64,000 bases of DNA from Ectothiorhodospira sp. BSL-9. GTDB taxonomy: Bacteria; Pseudomonadota; Gammaproteobacteria; Ectothiorhodospirales; Ectothiorhodospiraceae. This document shows, piece after piece, positions 50,969 to 60,333 of this stretch. The notes below the pieces were generated by a model. It saw nothing but the letters and a program-made list of their open reading frames with translations. It did no database searches and was not told the origin of the DNA. The stretch lies in assembly GCF_001632845.1 (NCBI RefSeq), contig NZ_CP011994.1:2490001-2554000 (forward strand), given 5' to 3'. Each line of letters begins with the position of its first letter. Position 1 is the stretch's first letter. A program made the translations under genes and the position numbers.

Positions 50969-52491
50969 CCACGTTGCGCCTGGTGCTGGGTGATCAACTG
51001 AACGCCTCACACCCCTGGTTTCGCCAGCCAGATCCCGGTTGTGTTGTGGTGATGATGGAAATTCGCAGCGAGACCGATTACGTGGTCCACCACGCCCAAA
51101 AGGTGCTGGCCATCTTTGCGGCGATGCGGGGCTTTGCCGAGGCGCTGCGGGCTGCCGGTCACCGTGTTCACTACCTGCGTATCGGCGACCCTGACAACCA
51201 GCAGGATTTTGCCGCCAATCTTGTGCAGTTGGCCGCGCGTTACAAGGCGACCCGGTTCGAGCGCATGGAGGCGGATGAATGGCGCGTGGAACGGCTGCTT
51301 GATGAGGCCTCAGCCCGGCTCGACCTGCCAGCCACTGTGGTGGATTCGGCACATTTTCTGCGGGACCGGGATGACCTGGCTCAGGCTTTCAGCGAGCGGG
51401 TTCCGCGCCTGGAGTATTTCTATCGCGACATGCGTCGTCGCCATGGCCTGCTGCTCGACGACAACCACAAGCCGGTGGGCGGGCGCTGGAACTACGATGC
51501 GGATAACCGGGCCCGCTGGCCTGGAGAGCCGCCGGCTCCGGCCTGGCCGTGGGTGCCCACGGATGTCTCAGCGCTATGGGAAGAGATCGCCGCTGCCGGG
51601 GTACGCACCTTCGGGGAGCCCAACGCGCATGCGCTGCCCTGGCCGCTGTCCCGGGCGCAAGCCCGCGAGGGACTGGCGGTGTTCGTCAACCAGGTCCTGC
51701 CGCATTTTGGCCGCTTTCAGGACGCGATGAGCACTCAGGAGCCACTGCTGTTCCATTCGGGGCTGTCCTTTGCGCTGAATATCAAGATGCTGCATCCGCG
51801 GGAGGTGATTGATGCGGCGATTCAGGCCTTCGAGGCGGGTGAGGTGGACATCGCTGCCTGCGAGGGATTCGTGCGCCAGATACTGGGTTGGCGCGAATAC
51901 GTCCGCGGCGTGTACTGGGGGCGCATGCCACACTACGCGCAGACCAACGCCCTGGATGCCCACCGGCCCTTGCCCCGCTGGTACTGGACCGGCGAGACCC
52001 AGATGGCCTGCCTGCGCCATGCCATCGGCCAGTCACTGCAACTGGCGTATGCGCACCACATCCAGCGCCTGATGATCACCGGCAATTTTGCCCTGCTGGC
52101 AGGATGTGACCCGGACACGGTGGACGCCTGGTACCTGGGGATCTACATCGATGCCTTCGAATGGGTGGAGATGCCCAATACCCGTGGCATGAGCCAGTAT
52201 GCCGACGGTGGGCTGGTGGCGAGCAAGCCCTACGCCGCTTCGGCCAGCTATATCAAGCGCCAGTCCGACTACTGCAAGGGGTGCCGGTATGCCGCCACCC
52301 GCCGCCACGGCGCCGATGCCTGCCCGTTCAATTCGCTCTACTGGGATTTCATGCTCCGCCATGAGGCGGATTTTGCCGGCAACCCGCGCATGACCATGCC
52401 TTATCGCGCCTGGCAACGCATGGATGAAGCCGAGCGCAAGGCCACCCTGAAACACGCCCGCCATCTACTCGAACGACTGGATGATCTGTGA
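50965..52491 (+). CDS. FeS-type cryptochrome/(6-4) photolyase
   Basis: A 508-residue protein of the FeS-BCP (PhrB/CryB) photolyase group. The N-terminal antenna domain opens [10 protein letters not shown]. Four cysteines in the C-terminal half (about residues 349, 437, 440, 453; ACLRH, YCKGC, DACPF) match the [4Fe-4S] positions of Agrobacterium PhrB (350, 438, 441, 454). The FAD pocket motif [13 protein letters not shown] and the [17 protein letters not shown] block follow the same family. It should repair (6-4) photoproducts with blue light. Coupled to the DUF2256 gene. Well separated from the following riboswitch. Confidence 0.93.
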   Translation: MTTLRLVLGDQLNASHPWFRQPDPGCVVVMMEIRSETDYVVHHAQKVLAIFAAMRGFAEALRAAGHRVHYLRIGDPDNQQDFAANLVQLAARYKATRFERMEADEWRVERLLDEASARLDLPATVVDSAHFLRDRDDLAQAFSERVPRLEYFYRDMRRRHGLLLDDNHKPVGGRWNYDADNRARWPGEPPAPAWPWVPTDVSALWEEIAAAGVRTFGEPNAHALPWPLSRAQAREGLAVFVNQVLPHFGRFQDAMSTQEPLLFHSGLSFALNIKMLHPREVIDAAIQAFEAGEVDIAACEGFVRQILGWREYVRGVYWGRMPHYAQTNALDAHRPLPRWYWTGETQMACLRHAIGQSLQLAYAHHIQRLMITGNFALLAGCDPDTVDAWYLGIYIDAFEWVEMPNTRGMSQYADGGLVASKPYAASASYIKRQSDYCKGCRYAATRRHGADACPFNSLYWDFMLRHEADFAGNPRMTMPYRAWQRMDEAERKATLKHARHLLERLDDL

Positions 52492-52556
52492 TCACGTGTT
52501 CCCCCTCAATTTGAGCCCACGGCGGATGCCTGCTACATTTGTGCGGTTATCTTAAA

Positions 52557-52775
52557 ACTTCCGCAGGTGACCCGCGGGCCTCGACGGCCCATCCATCGGG
52601 TTGAAACGGGAAGCCGGTGACATCGCTCAGGCGATCACTCCGGCGCTGCCCCCGCAACGGTAAGTGGTGAACGTGGAGAACCCAGGCCACTGTGAGACCC
52701 CGTCCCCAGGGCGGATCTCATGGGAAGGCAGCCCCCCATGTTGAAGGCCCACCACAAGCCCGGAGACCGGCCTGT
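52557..52775 (+). promoter_or_regulatory. Cobalamin riboswitch
   Basis: A classic adenosylcobalamin aptamer. It starts with CCGCAGGTGACCCGCGGG, has GGGAAGCCGGTGA near 52608, the core CGCTGCCCCCGCAACGGTAAG at 52644-52663, the GGGAAGGC element near 52722, and the B12 box AGCCCGGAGACCGGCC near 52757. A GGTGCGGC/GCCGCACC hairpin (52795-52822) lies between the aptamer and cobW and may be part of the expression platform. It should repress cobW, cobN and chlD when cobalamin is plentiful. The 418-bp gap before cobW is filled by this element. Confidence 0.95.
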
Positions 52776-52909
52776 TGAAGACCAGGTGCCGCGGGGTGCG
52801 GCGTGCCGGGTGGAGCCGCACCGCGCCTGACCTCTCCTCCGTGGCACGTACCGCCCTTGTGGCGCATCCATCCCATCGATGCGCGGGCGGCGCGCGAGCG
52901 AGCATTTTC

Positions 52910-53992
52910 ATGACATCCAGATCAAGAATCCCTGCCACCATCGTCACCGGCTTTCTGGGCAGTGGCAAGACCACCCTGTTACGCCATCTCCTGGAGAATG
53001 CCCAGGGGCGGCGCATTGCCGTGATCGTCAACGAGTTTGGTGAGCTGGGCATGGATGGCGAGATCCTCAAGGGTTGCGGCATCGGCTGTGATGAGTCGGG
53101 AGAGGACGCCGGTACCCTTTATGAACTGGCCAACGGGTGCCTGTGCTGTACCGTGCAGGAGGCCTTCTATCCGGTGATGAAGGCCCTGATGGAACGGCGG
53201 GACGAGATCGATCACATCCTCATCGAGACCTCCGGGCTGGCGCTGCCCAAACCCCTGGTGCAGGCCTTCAACTGGCCGGAGATCAAGACCGGTTGCACCG
53301 TGGATGCCGTGGTTACCGTGGTGGACGTGCCCGCCACCGCCCAGGGACAGTTCGCCGCCAACCCCGAGGCAGTGGATCGGCAACGCCGCTCGGACCCGAA
53401 TCTGGATCATGCCTCCACCCTTCATGAGCTCTTTGAAGATCAGTTGTCGGCGGCCGATATCGTCGTGCTGAGCAAGACCGATCGGGTGGACGTAGCGGCG
53501 GTGGAACGGGTGGTGGAACTGGTTCGCAGTGAGATCCCACCCCAGGTAAAGATCGTCTCCAGCGACCATGGCCGGGTGGATCCGGCGCTGATGATGGGCC
53601 TGGGCAGTGCATCGGAAGCGCATATCCACCTGCGTGCCGGGCATCACGACCACGCCCATGGGGACGGGGATCATCACCACGATCATGACCACGACCCGTT
53701 CGACTCTGTGGTGGTGAGGCTGCCGCAGGTGGATCGAGACAGGCTAATGGAACAATTGCAGCAACTGGTGCGGGATCATCGCATCTTCCGCGTGAAGGGT
53801 TTCGCGGCCTTGCCGGAGAAGCGCATGCGCCTTGTGGTGCACGGGGTGGGGAGTCGATTTGACAGCTATTTCGACCGCCCCTGGGGGGCTCAGGAGGACC
53901 GCAGTACCCGCCTGGTGCTGATCGGTCAGGATCTCTCGGCCGATGCCCTGGAGCAGGCCCTGCAACCGGCCGCCCTGACAGCGACTGCCTGA
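52910..53992 (+). CDS. cobW: Cobalt-chelatase-associated GTPase CobW
   Basis: A 360-residue GTPase of the COG0523 family: Walker A GFLGSGKTTLL (about residue 14), VNEFGELG, the metal motif NGCLCCT (CxCC, about residue 78), Walker B-like ILIETSG, and the NKxD region SKTD. A His/Asp-rich segment (HHDHAHGDGDHHHDHDHD) sits before the C-terminal domain. CobW is thought to deliver cobalt to the chelatase CobN. ATG 52910 starts the conserved domain; the frame open back to 52775 lies in the riboswitch. The stop overlaps the cobN ATG (TGATG). Confidence 0.92.
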   Translation: MTSRSRIPATIVTGFLGSGKTTLLRHLLENAQGRRIAVIVNEFGELGMDGEILKGCGIGCDESGEDAGTLYELANGCLCCTVQEAFYPVMKALMERRDEIDHILIETSGLALPKPLVQAFNWPEIKTGCTVDAVVTVVDVPATAQGQFAANPEAVDRQRRSDPNLDHASTLHELFEDQLSAADIVVLSKTDRVDVAAVERVVELVRSEIPPQVKIVSSDHGRVDPALMMGLGSASEAHIHLRAGHHDHAHGDGDHHHDHDHDPFDSVVVRLPQVDRDRLMEQLQQLVRDHRIFRVKGFAALPEKRMRLVVHGVGSRFDSYFDRPWGAQEDRSTRLVLIGQDLSADALEQALQPAALTATA

Positions 53993-56900
53993 TGCATCTG
54001 CTGGCGGCACAACCCGGCGGGTTCGTCGATGACGAGTCGGTGATCACGCGTCTGGATCAGACGCCTGCCGATATTGTCATCCTCAGTGCCGCGGACACCA
54101 CCCTGGCCCTGCTGGCGGCCCAATGCCCGCAGGCCCGCGAGCCCGACAAAGGAGCAGGGGGCGCCTATCCTTCGGTCCGCCTGGCCAACCTGCTGCATCT
54201 GGGGCAACCCGCTTCGGTGGACCTGTACCTGGACGAAGTGCTGCAAAAGGCTCGCCTGATCATCATTGATCACCTGGGCGGCGAATCCTACTGGCCCTAT
54301 GGCACGGAGCAGGTGTGGGCCCTGTGCCGACGCAAGGGCATCCCGCTGGTGATGTTTTCCGGGGATAACACCGAGGATGGCAATCTGCTCATGAAGAGCA
54401 CGGTGGAGCCAGGCGTCTGCCGCACACTCTGGCGCTATCTGCGCGAGGGCGGGCCTGCCAACATTCGTGCCTTTTACGACTTTCTGGGCGCCACCTTCTT
54501 TGACCTGCCGCTGGAGCCGCCGCCGCCCCGACCGCTGCCCCCTATTGGCGTCTATCACCCTGAACAGGATGTGGGCACGGTATCGGCCTGGCAGGCGCGC
54601 TGGCATGCGGGGGCGCCGGTGGTGGCCATCCTGTTTTATCGCTCGCACCTGCAGGCGGGCAACACTGCCGTGTTCGATGCCCTGTGTCAGGCCCTGCTGA
54701 GCCGGGGCCTCAACCCCCTGCCCATGGCCCTGGTCTCCCTGAAGGACCCGCCCTGCCTGGAGATGGTGCGTCGCCTGTGCCGGGAGCAGGGCGTGGCGCT
54801 GATCATGAATGCCACCGCCTTCTCCCGGGCCCAGGGCGCGGACGGCGAACAGGCCCTGGCGGACGACCGGCCCGTGCTGCAGGTGATCCTCTCTGGAGGC
54901 AACGAAGACAACTGGCGGCAGGATGTGCATGGGTTGCAACCCCGGGACATCGCCATGCAGGTGGCCCTGCCGGAGATGGATGGCCATGTGATTTCCCGGG
55001 CGGTGAGCTTCAAGGGGCTGGAACGACGCTGCCCGCACACCCAGACCGATGTGGTGCACTATCAGCCCCATGCCGAGCGGATCGAGTTTGTGGCCACCCT
55101 GGCCGAGCGCTGGTGCCGGCTGCGCAGCACCGCCAATGGGGACAAGCGCCTGGCCCTGATCCTGGCCAACTACCCCACCCGTGAGGGCCGCCTGGGTAAT
55201 GGCGTGGGGCTGGACACCCCCGCGTCGGTGATCGGTATCCTGCGGCGCCTGCAGGGCGAGGGCTATGGCGTGGAGGGTATCCCCGATGACGGCGATGCCC
55301 TGATGAGCCGCCTGTGCGAAGGCGTGACCAACGATCCGCAGCAGCTGGCCCAGCGTCCCGCCTGGCAAAGCCTGTCCATGGCCGACTACCAGCGTTATTT
55401 CGATGGGTTGCCCGAGTCCAGCCGCGAGGCGGTGCTGGCACGCTGGGGCAGGCCGGAACAGGACCCCATGGTGCGACAGCAGCGATTCATGATTGCCGGC
55501 ATCCGCTGTGGCCGGGTGTTCGTGGGTATTCAGCCGGCCCGCGGTTATCACCTGGACATGATGGCCAACTATCACGATCCAGACCTGGTCCCCCCACATT
55601 ACTACCTGGCCTTCTACGCCTGGCTGCGGCTGCAGTTTGGCTGTGATGCCATCATCCATGTGGGCAAGCACGGTAATCTGGAGTGGCTGCCGGGCAAGAG
55701 CGTGGCCTTGAGCGAACACTGCTGGCCGGATCTGATTTTTGGCGCCATGCCCCATCTCTACCCCTTCATCGTCAACGACCCGGGGGAGGGCACCCAGGCC
55801 AAGCGCCGCGCCCAGGCCGTGATCATCGATCACCTGATGCCGCCGCTCACGCGGGCCGAGAACTACGGGCCGACCCGCGATCTGGAGCGCCAGGTGGACG
55901 AATACTACGAGGCGCTGATGCTGGATCGCCGTCGCGCCGCGGTGCTCAGGAAAGGCATTCTGGACACCATCGTCGCCCAGGATCTGCATCGGGACCTGGG
56001 CCTGGATGCACCGGCCAGCGAAGAGGAAGAGCAGTGCCTGCTCAACCGCACCGATGCCTACCTGTGTGAGCTCAAGGAGAGCCAGATCCGCGATGGTCTG
56101 CACATCTTCGGAGAATCTCCCGAGGGCCGCCAGGAGCGCGACACCCTGCTGGCCCTGGCTCGCTACCCCATGGGCCACGGGCGTGACGGCAACGACAGCC
56201 TGATCCGGGCCCTGGCCCGTGACCTGGACCTGGGGGAGGGCTTCGATCCCCTGGATGCCACCTGGGCTGATCCCTGGACAGGCCCCCGACCCCACGTGCT
56301 GCAAACCGCCGTCACCGACGAACCCTGGCGCCATCATGGTGACACCCGCGAACGGCTGGAAACCCTGGCCCAGTCCATCCTGGAAAACGGCCTGCCGGAT
56401 GCGCAGGCCGCCTGGCCCCAGACCCGCCAGGTGCTGGAGCGCATCCACACGCGCCTGCAACCGGATCTGCGCGCCTGCGGTCACCGGGAACTGGGTGCCC
56501 TGTGCGATGGGCTGGAAGGGCGCTTTGTACCGCCCGGGCCCAGTGGGGCCCCTTCCCGGGGCCGTCCGGATGTGTTGCCCACCGGGCGCAACTTCTTCTC
56601 GGTGGATGCCCGCGCCGTGCCCACCGCCACCAGCTGGACCCTGGGGATGAAATCAGCGGCACTGCTGGTGGAGAAGTTCATGCAGGAGCATGGGGATTAT
56701 CCCCGCGCCATTGGCCTGTCTGTCTGGGGCACCGCCACCATGCGTACCGGTGGCGATGACCTGGCCCAGGCCTTTGCCCTGATCGGTGTGCGACCGCGCT
56801 GGTCCGCCGGCAGTCATCGGGTGACCGACTTCGAGATCCTGCCCCTGTCGGTGCTGGATCGCCCCCGCATCGACGTGACCCTGCGGGTATCGGGTTTTTT

Positions 56901-57783
56901 CCGGGATGCCTTTGCCCATGTGATGCGCCTGTTCGATGCCGCCGTGCAGGCGGTGGCGGAGCAGGATGAGCCGGAAGACATGAACCCGATCCGCGCCCGC
57001 ATCCACCGGGAGGCTGCAGAACTGGAGGCCCAGGGTACGCCGGCCGACTTGGCTCGTCGGCAGGCGGGATTCCGGGTCTTTGGTGCCCAGCCCGGCGCCT
57101 ATGGGGCCGGCATGCAGGGGCTGATCGACTCCCGCCACTGGCAGGAGGATGCGGACCTGGCCCAGGCCTATCTCAACTGGGGGGCCTATGCCTACGGCCA
57201 GCAGGACCATGGTACCCGCGTGCCTCAGGTGCTGACCCGGCGGCTGTCGGGGATCGATCTGGTGGTACAGAACCAGGACAACCGGGAGCACGACCTGCTG
57301 GATTCGGACGACTATTACCAATTTCAGGGGGGCATGACCGCAGCGGTGCGCCACTTCAGTGGTCGTCAACCCGAGATCTACCATGGCGATCACAGTCATC
57401 CCCAGGCCCCGCGCATGAACACCCTGGAGTGGGAGATCAGCCGGGTGATCCGCTCCCGGGTCACCAACCCCAAGTGGATTGAAGGGGTCAAGCGACACGG
57501 TTACAAGGGGGCGTCGGAAATGGCCGCCACCGTGGAATACCTGTTCGCTTACGATGCCACGGCCCGGGTGGTGCGGGATGATCAGTACGCCCGCGTCACC
57601 GATGCCTACATCAACGACCCCGACACCCGTGGCTTCATACAGGCCCACAACCCGGCCGCCCTGCACGAGATGTGCGAACGCCTGCTGGAGGCCATGCAGC
57701 GAGGCCTGTGGGAAAGCCCGGGCAACTATCGCCAGCAGCTGGAAAACCACCTGCTGCAGACCGAAGAACACCTGGAAGGCTGA
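53992..57783 (+). CDS. cobN: Cobaltochelatase large subunit CobN
   Basis: A 1263-residue protein, the usual length for CobN. It inserts cobalt into hydrogenobyrinic acid a,c-diamide. Conserved CobN blocks are visible: LANYPTREGRLGNGVGLDTP, IFVGIQPARGY-type (RVFVGIQPARGYHLDMMANYHDPD cited in part), IHVGKHGNLEWLPGKSVALS, YPFIVNDPGEGTQAKRRAQAV, and DQYARVTDAYINDPDTR near the end. It overlaps cobW by one base and is followed 4 bp later by the chlD-type gene encoding the AAA and VWA partners. Confidence 0.95.
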   Translation: MHLLAAQPGGFVDDESVITRLDQTPADIVILSAADTTLALLAAQCPQAREPDKGAGGAYPSVRLANLLHLGQPASVDLYLDEVLQKARLIIIDHLGGESYWPYGTEQVWALCRRKGIPLVMFSGDNTEDGNLLMKSTVEPGVCRTLWRYLREGGPANIRAFYDFLGATFFDLPLEPPPPRPLPPIGVYHPEQDVGTVSAWQARWHAGAPVVAILFYRSHLQAGNTAVFDALCQALLSRGLNPLPMALVSLKDPPCLEMVRRLCREQGVALIMNATAFSRAQGADGEQALADDRPVLQVILSGGNEDNWRQDVHGLQPRDIAMQVALPEMDGHVISRAVSFKGLERRCPHTQTDVVHYQPHAERIEFVATLAERWCRLRSTANGDKRLALILANYPTREGRLGNGVGLDTPASVIGILRRLQGEGYGVEGIPDDGDALMSRLCEGVTNDPQQLAQRPAWQSLSMADYQRYFDGLPESSREAVLARWGRPEQDPMVRQQRFMIAGIRCGRVFVGIQPARGYHLDMMANYHDPDLVPPHYYLAFYAWLRLQFGCDAIIHVGKHGNLEWLPGKSVALSEHCWPDLIFGAMPHLYPFIVNDPGEGTQAKRRAQAVIIDHLMPPLTRAENYGPTRDLERQVDEYYEALMLDRRRAAVLRKGILDTIVAQDLHRDLGLDAPASEEEEQCLLNRTDAYLCELKESQIRDGLHIFGESPEGRQERDTLLALARYPMGHGRDGNDSLIRALARDLDLGEGFDPLDATWADPWTGPRPHVLQTAVTDEPWRHHGDTRERLETLAQSILENGLPDAQAAWPQTRQVLERIHTRLQPDLRACGHRELGALCDGLEGRFVPPGPSGAPSRGRPDVLPTGRNFFSVDARAVPTATSWTLGMKSAALLVEKFMQEHGDYPRAIGLSVWGTATMRTGGDDLAQAFALIGVRPRWSAGSHRVTDFEILPLSVLDRPRIDVTLRVSGFFRDAFAHVMRLFDAAVQAVAEQDEPEDMNPIRARIHREAAELEAQGTPADLARRQAGFRVFGAQPGAYGAGMQGLIDSRHWQEDADLAQAYLNWGAYAYGQQDHGTRVPQVLTRRLSGIDLVVQNQDNREHDLLDSDDYYQFQGGMTAAVRHFSGRQPEIYHGDHSHPQAPRMNTLEWEISRVIRSRVTNPKWIEGVKRHGYKGASEMAATVEYLFAYDATARVVRDDQYARVTDAYINDPDTRGFIQAHNPAALHEMCERLLEAMQRGLWESPGNYRQQLENHLLQTEEHLEG

Positions 57784-57787
57784 TCCC

Positions 57788-58891
57788 ATGACTGCCCTGT
57801 CGACCCAATATCCGTTCACCGCCCTCAAGGGGGTGCCCCAGCTGCAGAATGCCCTCCTGCTGGCGGCCATCGATCCCTTGATCGGTGGTGTGCTCATCGA
57901 GGGGCCGAGGGGCGCTGCCAAGACCACCAGTGCCCGGGCCCTGGCGCAGCTGCTACCCGATGGCGGCTTCGTCAATCTGCCCCTGGGGGCCAGCGAGGAG
58001 CAACTGCAGGGTTCGCTGGATATCGAGGCGGCGCTCAAGCAGGGGAACGCCTGTTTCAAGCCGGGCCTGCTGGCCCGCGCCCACCAGGGGGTGCTCTATG
58101 TGGACGAGGTGAATCTGCTGCCGGATGCCCTGGTGGATCTGTTGCTGGATGTCTCGGTGAGCGGTGTGAATCGTGTGGAACGTGACGGCATTTCCCATCA
58201 GCATGAGGCGCGCTTCGTGCTGGTGGGCACCATGAACCCGGAGGAGGGCGAGTTGCGGCCCCAGTTACTGGATCGCTTCGGTCTGCTGGTGCGCCTGAAT
58301 GACATGATCGACGCCCCCACGCGCCGGGAGATCGTGCGGGCGCGTCTGGCCTTCGAGGCGGATGCCGAGGCTTTCATCCGTGCCCATGCCGCGGACCAGA
58401 CGACCCTTCAGGATCGTATCCGCCAGGCCCGTGCCCGGCTCGAATCCCTGGCCTTCACCGATGCGGTGCATGATCGGGTGAGTGAATACTGTTTTGCCGC
58501 CGGCGTGGAAGGAGTCCGCGCGGACCTGGTGATGCTGCGGGCCGCCCGGGCCCATGCCGCCCTGGAAGGTGCCTCCCATATCCGGGATACGGACATCGAC
58601 GCGGTGCAGGCGCTGGTGCTGGCGCATCGGCGCCGTGATCGCTCCTCGTCGTCTCCCGGTGATGCATCGAGCCCCGACTCACCAGGGGCAGACCGACCTG
58701 ATCCGCAGCAAGGTGCAGGTTCATCCCGATCGCCTGACAGAAGCATGGAGAACCCGGGTGGATCCCAGGCCGGAGCGCCTGTCCATACGGATCGCCCCGG
58801 CGATGATCAGGATTGGGGTGCACTGCCTCCCGAACCCACCCCCATCAGGGCCCTGGCCGACGTGAGGCCGCTGCCGGTAAAAAAGCCCTGA
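57788..58891 (+). CDS. chlD: ChlI-like AAA subunit: zero-frame product of fs-chlD
   Basis: A 367-residue AAA+ ATPase of the magnesium/cobalt chelatase type. Walker A is GPRGAAKTTSA (about residue 38), Walker B VLYVDEVNLL, sensor region FVLVGTMNPEEGELRPQLLDRFG. After residue 280 comes a Ser/Pro/Asp-rich linker (SSSSPGDASSPDSPGADRP), the kind that separates the AAA and integrin-like halves of ChlD. The frame stops at 58889-58891, six codons after the linker. A dnaX-like slippery site A AAA AAG at 58879-58885 precedes the stop, and the VWA domain continues in the -1 frame. The zero-frame product would be the small subunit (ChlI-like), and the frameshift product the medium subunit. Confidence 0.9.
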   Translation: MTALSTQYPFTALKGVPQLQNALLLAAIDPLIGGVLIEGPRGAAKTTSARALAQLLPDGGFVNLPLGASEEQLQGSLDIEAALKQGNACFKPGLLARAHQGVLYVDEVNLLPDALVDLLLDVSVSGVNRVERDGISHQHEARFVLVGTMNPEEGELRPQLLDRFGLLVRLNDMIDAPTRREIVRARLAFEADAEAFIRAHAADQTTLQDRIRQARARLESLAFTDAVHDRVSEYCFAAGVEGVRADLVMLRAARAHAALEGASHIRDTDIDAVQALVLAHRRRDRSSSSPGDASSPDSPGADRPDPQQGAGSSRSPDRSMENPGGSQAGAPVHTDRPGDDQDWGALPPEPTPIRALADVRPLPVKKP

Positions 58892-58930
58892 CGCGCTCGC
58901 CGGCGGCCGGGCGGCTGCCGGATGGGCGCG
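58864..58930 (+). promoter_or_regulatory. Programmed -1 ribosomal frameshift signal in chlD
   Basis: The heptamer A AAA AAG occupies 58879-58885 in the correct zero-frame phase (GTA AAA AAG CCC TGA). A Shine-Dalgarno-like GAGG at 58864-58867 lies 11 bases upstream, as in E. coli dnaX. Downstream, six bases later, CGCGC (58892-58896) pairs with GCGCG (58926-58930) with an inner CCGGC/GCCGG stem. A one-base backward slip reads GCC CTG ACG and enters the VWA frame. Confidence 0.8.
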
Positions 58931-59553
58931 CACCGGGAATGGGGCGGTGGCGTCGCCTGCAAAGCCACCCGGAGGGGGGGATCCACTGGCACCGCACGCT
59001 GCTCAACAAGGGCCCGGATCCGCTGCACCGCCGGCATCTGATCTACCGCCCCCGCCGGGGTGGCGCCGGTATGCTGTACTGCCTGGTGCTGGACTGCTCT
59101 GCCTCCATGCTCAAACAGGACAAGCTGGCCATGGCCAAGGGTCTGATCACCGCCTGGGCGCATCAGTTGTACACCCAGCGGGCAGAACTGGCGGTGGTGG
59201 GGTTTTCAGGTCAGGGTGCCTACATCCTGAGGCCACCCTCCCGGGCCCCCCTGTGCAGTGACGCCTGGGTCGCGCCCATCCCCGGTGGTGGGGGCAGCCC
59301 CGTGGGGGCCGGTCTGCAACGGGCACAGGCCCTCATGGCCCAGGTGAAACGCCGCCATCCGGATCAGCCCATCGGCCTGTGGCTGCTCACCGACGGTCGC
59401 ACCACCCAGCAACCCCCGCGCCCCGACATCGCGGACTTTTGTCAGGTGGTGGATTTCGAGACCGAGACCATCCGCCTGGGCGGTGCCCAGCGCATCGCCC
59501 GATCCTGGCAGGCACCGTGCTGGCCAGTGAGTGCGTTCATGGAGTCCGGTTGA
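58885..59553 (+). CDS. chlD: VWA-domain part of ChlD, reached by -1 frameshift
   Basis: About 222 residues in the frame one base behind the ATPase frame. It contains the chelatase integrin-I-like domain with MIDAS motif DCSASM (DxSxS), the Thr/Asp loop near PDQPIGLWLLTDGRTT, and GIHWHRTLLNKGP at its start, equivalent to the linker-to-VWA junction of ChlD. Its only ordinary start is ATG 58939, with no good ribosome site, which would cut into the domain edge. A slip at the upstream heptamer instead joins it to the ATPase and linker as one protein of about 588 residues, close to normal ChlD. It partners CobN. Ends 6 bp before the convergent ABC ATPase gene. Confidence 0.85.
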   Translation, partial: ALTRSPAAGRLPDGRAPGMGRWRRLQSHPEGGIHWHRTLLNKGPDPLHRRHLIYRPRRGGAGMLYCLVLDCSASMLKQDKLAMAKGLITAWAHQLYTQRAELAVVGFSGQGAYILRPPSRAPLCSDAWVAPIPGGGGSPVGAGLQRAQALMAQVKRRHPDQPIGLWLLTDGRTTQQPPRPDIADFCQVVDFETETIRLGGAQRIARSWQAPCWPVSAFMESG

Positions 59554-59559
59554 ATCCAC

Positions 59560-60333
59560 TCAGCGATAGCCCATGACGAACGGCAGTCCATCCTGATGGG
59601 CGATCCCCACATCCACCTGGTACACCGCGCGCAGGTGTTCAGGGGTGATGACCTCCTTGGGAGGGCCTGAGGTGACCACCTGTCCATCGTCCAGGAGCAC
59701 GATCCGATCGGCCAGTTGCGTGGCGATGTTGATCTCGTGGAGCACCACCAGGATGCCCTGCTGCTGCATCCGTGCCCGCTCGCGCAGGATCTCCAGGGTG
59801 TCGCGCTTGTGCTTCATGTCCAGATGATTGGTGGGCTCATCCAGAAGCAGGTAGGGGGTGTCCCGCACCAGGGCCCGGGCAATGGCGGCCTTCTGGCGTT
59901 GCCCGCCGCTGAGTTCATCCAGGGGTTGGGTGGCCAGCGAGGTGAGTTCCATTCGCTCCAGAACCCGTTCCACCTTTTCCAGTGACGCTTGATCCGGATA
60001 CCAGGGGCTATCCCGAAGCCCGAGCAACACACTCTCGAACACGGTCATGGGATAGACGATATCCGTGGCCTGCGGTACATAGGAGAGATGCCGGGCTGCC
60101 TGCCACCGGGGCATGCGCTGCAGGTCCTGGCCATTGAGGGTGATCTGTCCGCTGCGCGGTTTGAGCAGGCCCATGGCGCATTTGAGCAGGGTGGTCTTGC
60201 CCGAGCCATTGGGCCCGAGCAACGCGACCACCTCGCCGGGACGGACCTGGAGTCCTGCATTCTTCAGGGTGCGTATTCCGCGCCCATAACCGAACGAGAC
60301 ATCATCCACCCTCAGCATATCCAGCGGATTCAT
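59560..60333 (-). CDS. FecE/BtuD-type ABC transporter ATP-binding protein
   Basis: A 257-residue ABC ATPase. Walker A is GPNGSGKTTLL (about residue 40), the Q-loop is SYVPQATDIVYP, signature LSGGQRQKAAIARAL, Walker B LLLDEPTNHLD, switch VVLHEINIATQL. The C-terminal VYQVDVGIAHQDGLPFVMG is typical for iron-chelate and corrinoid importers. It overlaps the permease gene by four bases. The cargo is not identified; the TonB receptor in the same operon suggests an iron chelate or a corrinoid. Confidence 0.9.
   Translation of the reverse strand: MNPLDMLRVDDVSFGYGRGIRTLKNAGLQVRPGEVVALLGPNGSGKTTLLKCAMGLLKPRSGQITLNGQDLQRMPRWQAARHLSYVPQATDIVYPMTVFESVLLGLRDSPWYPDQASLEKVERVLERMELTSLATQPLDELSGGQRQKAAIARALVRDTPYLLLDEPTNHLDMKHKRDTLEILRERARMQQQGILVVLHEINIATQLADRIVLLDDGQVVTSGPPKEVITPEHLRAVYQVDVGIAHQDGLPFVMGYR

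Noticed and set aside
53926-56484. An 852-codon open frame on the minus strand opposite cobN
   Set aside because: The complementary strand carries clear CobN motifs; the reverse frame shows only codon-bias composition.
58939-59553. A separate VWA gene starting at ATG 58939
   Set aside because: There is no good ribosome site and the start would trim the junction region; the exact -1 phase and the slippery heptamer make a frameshifted fusion more likely, though an independent start is not excluded.
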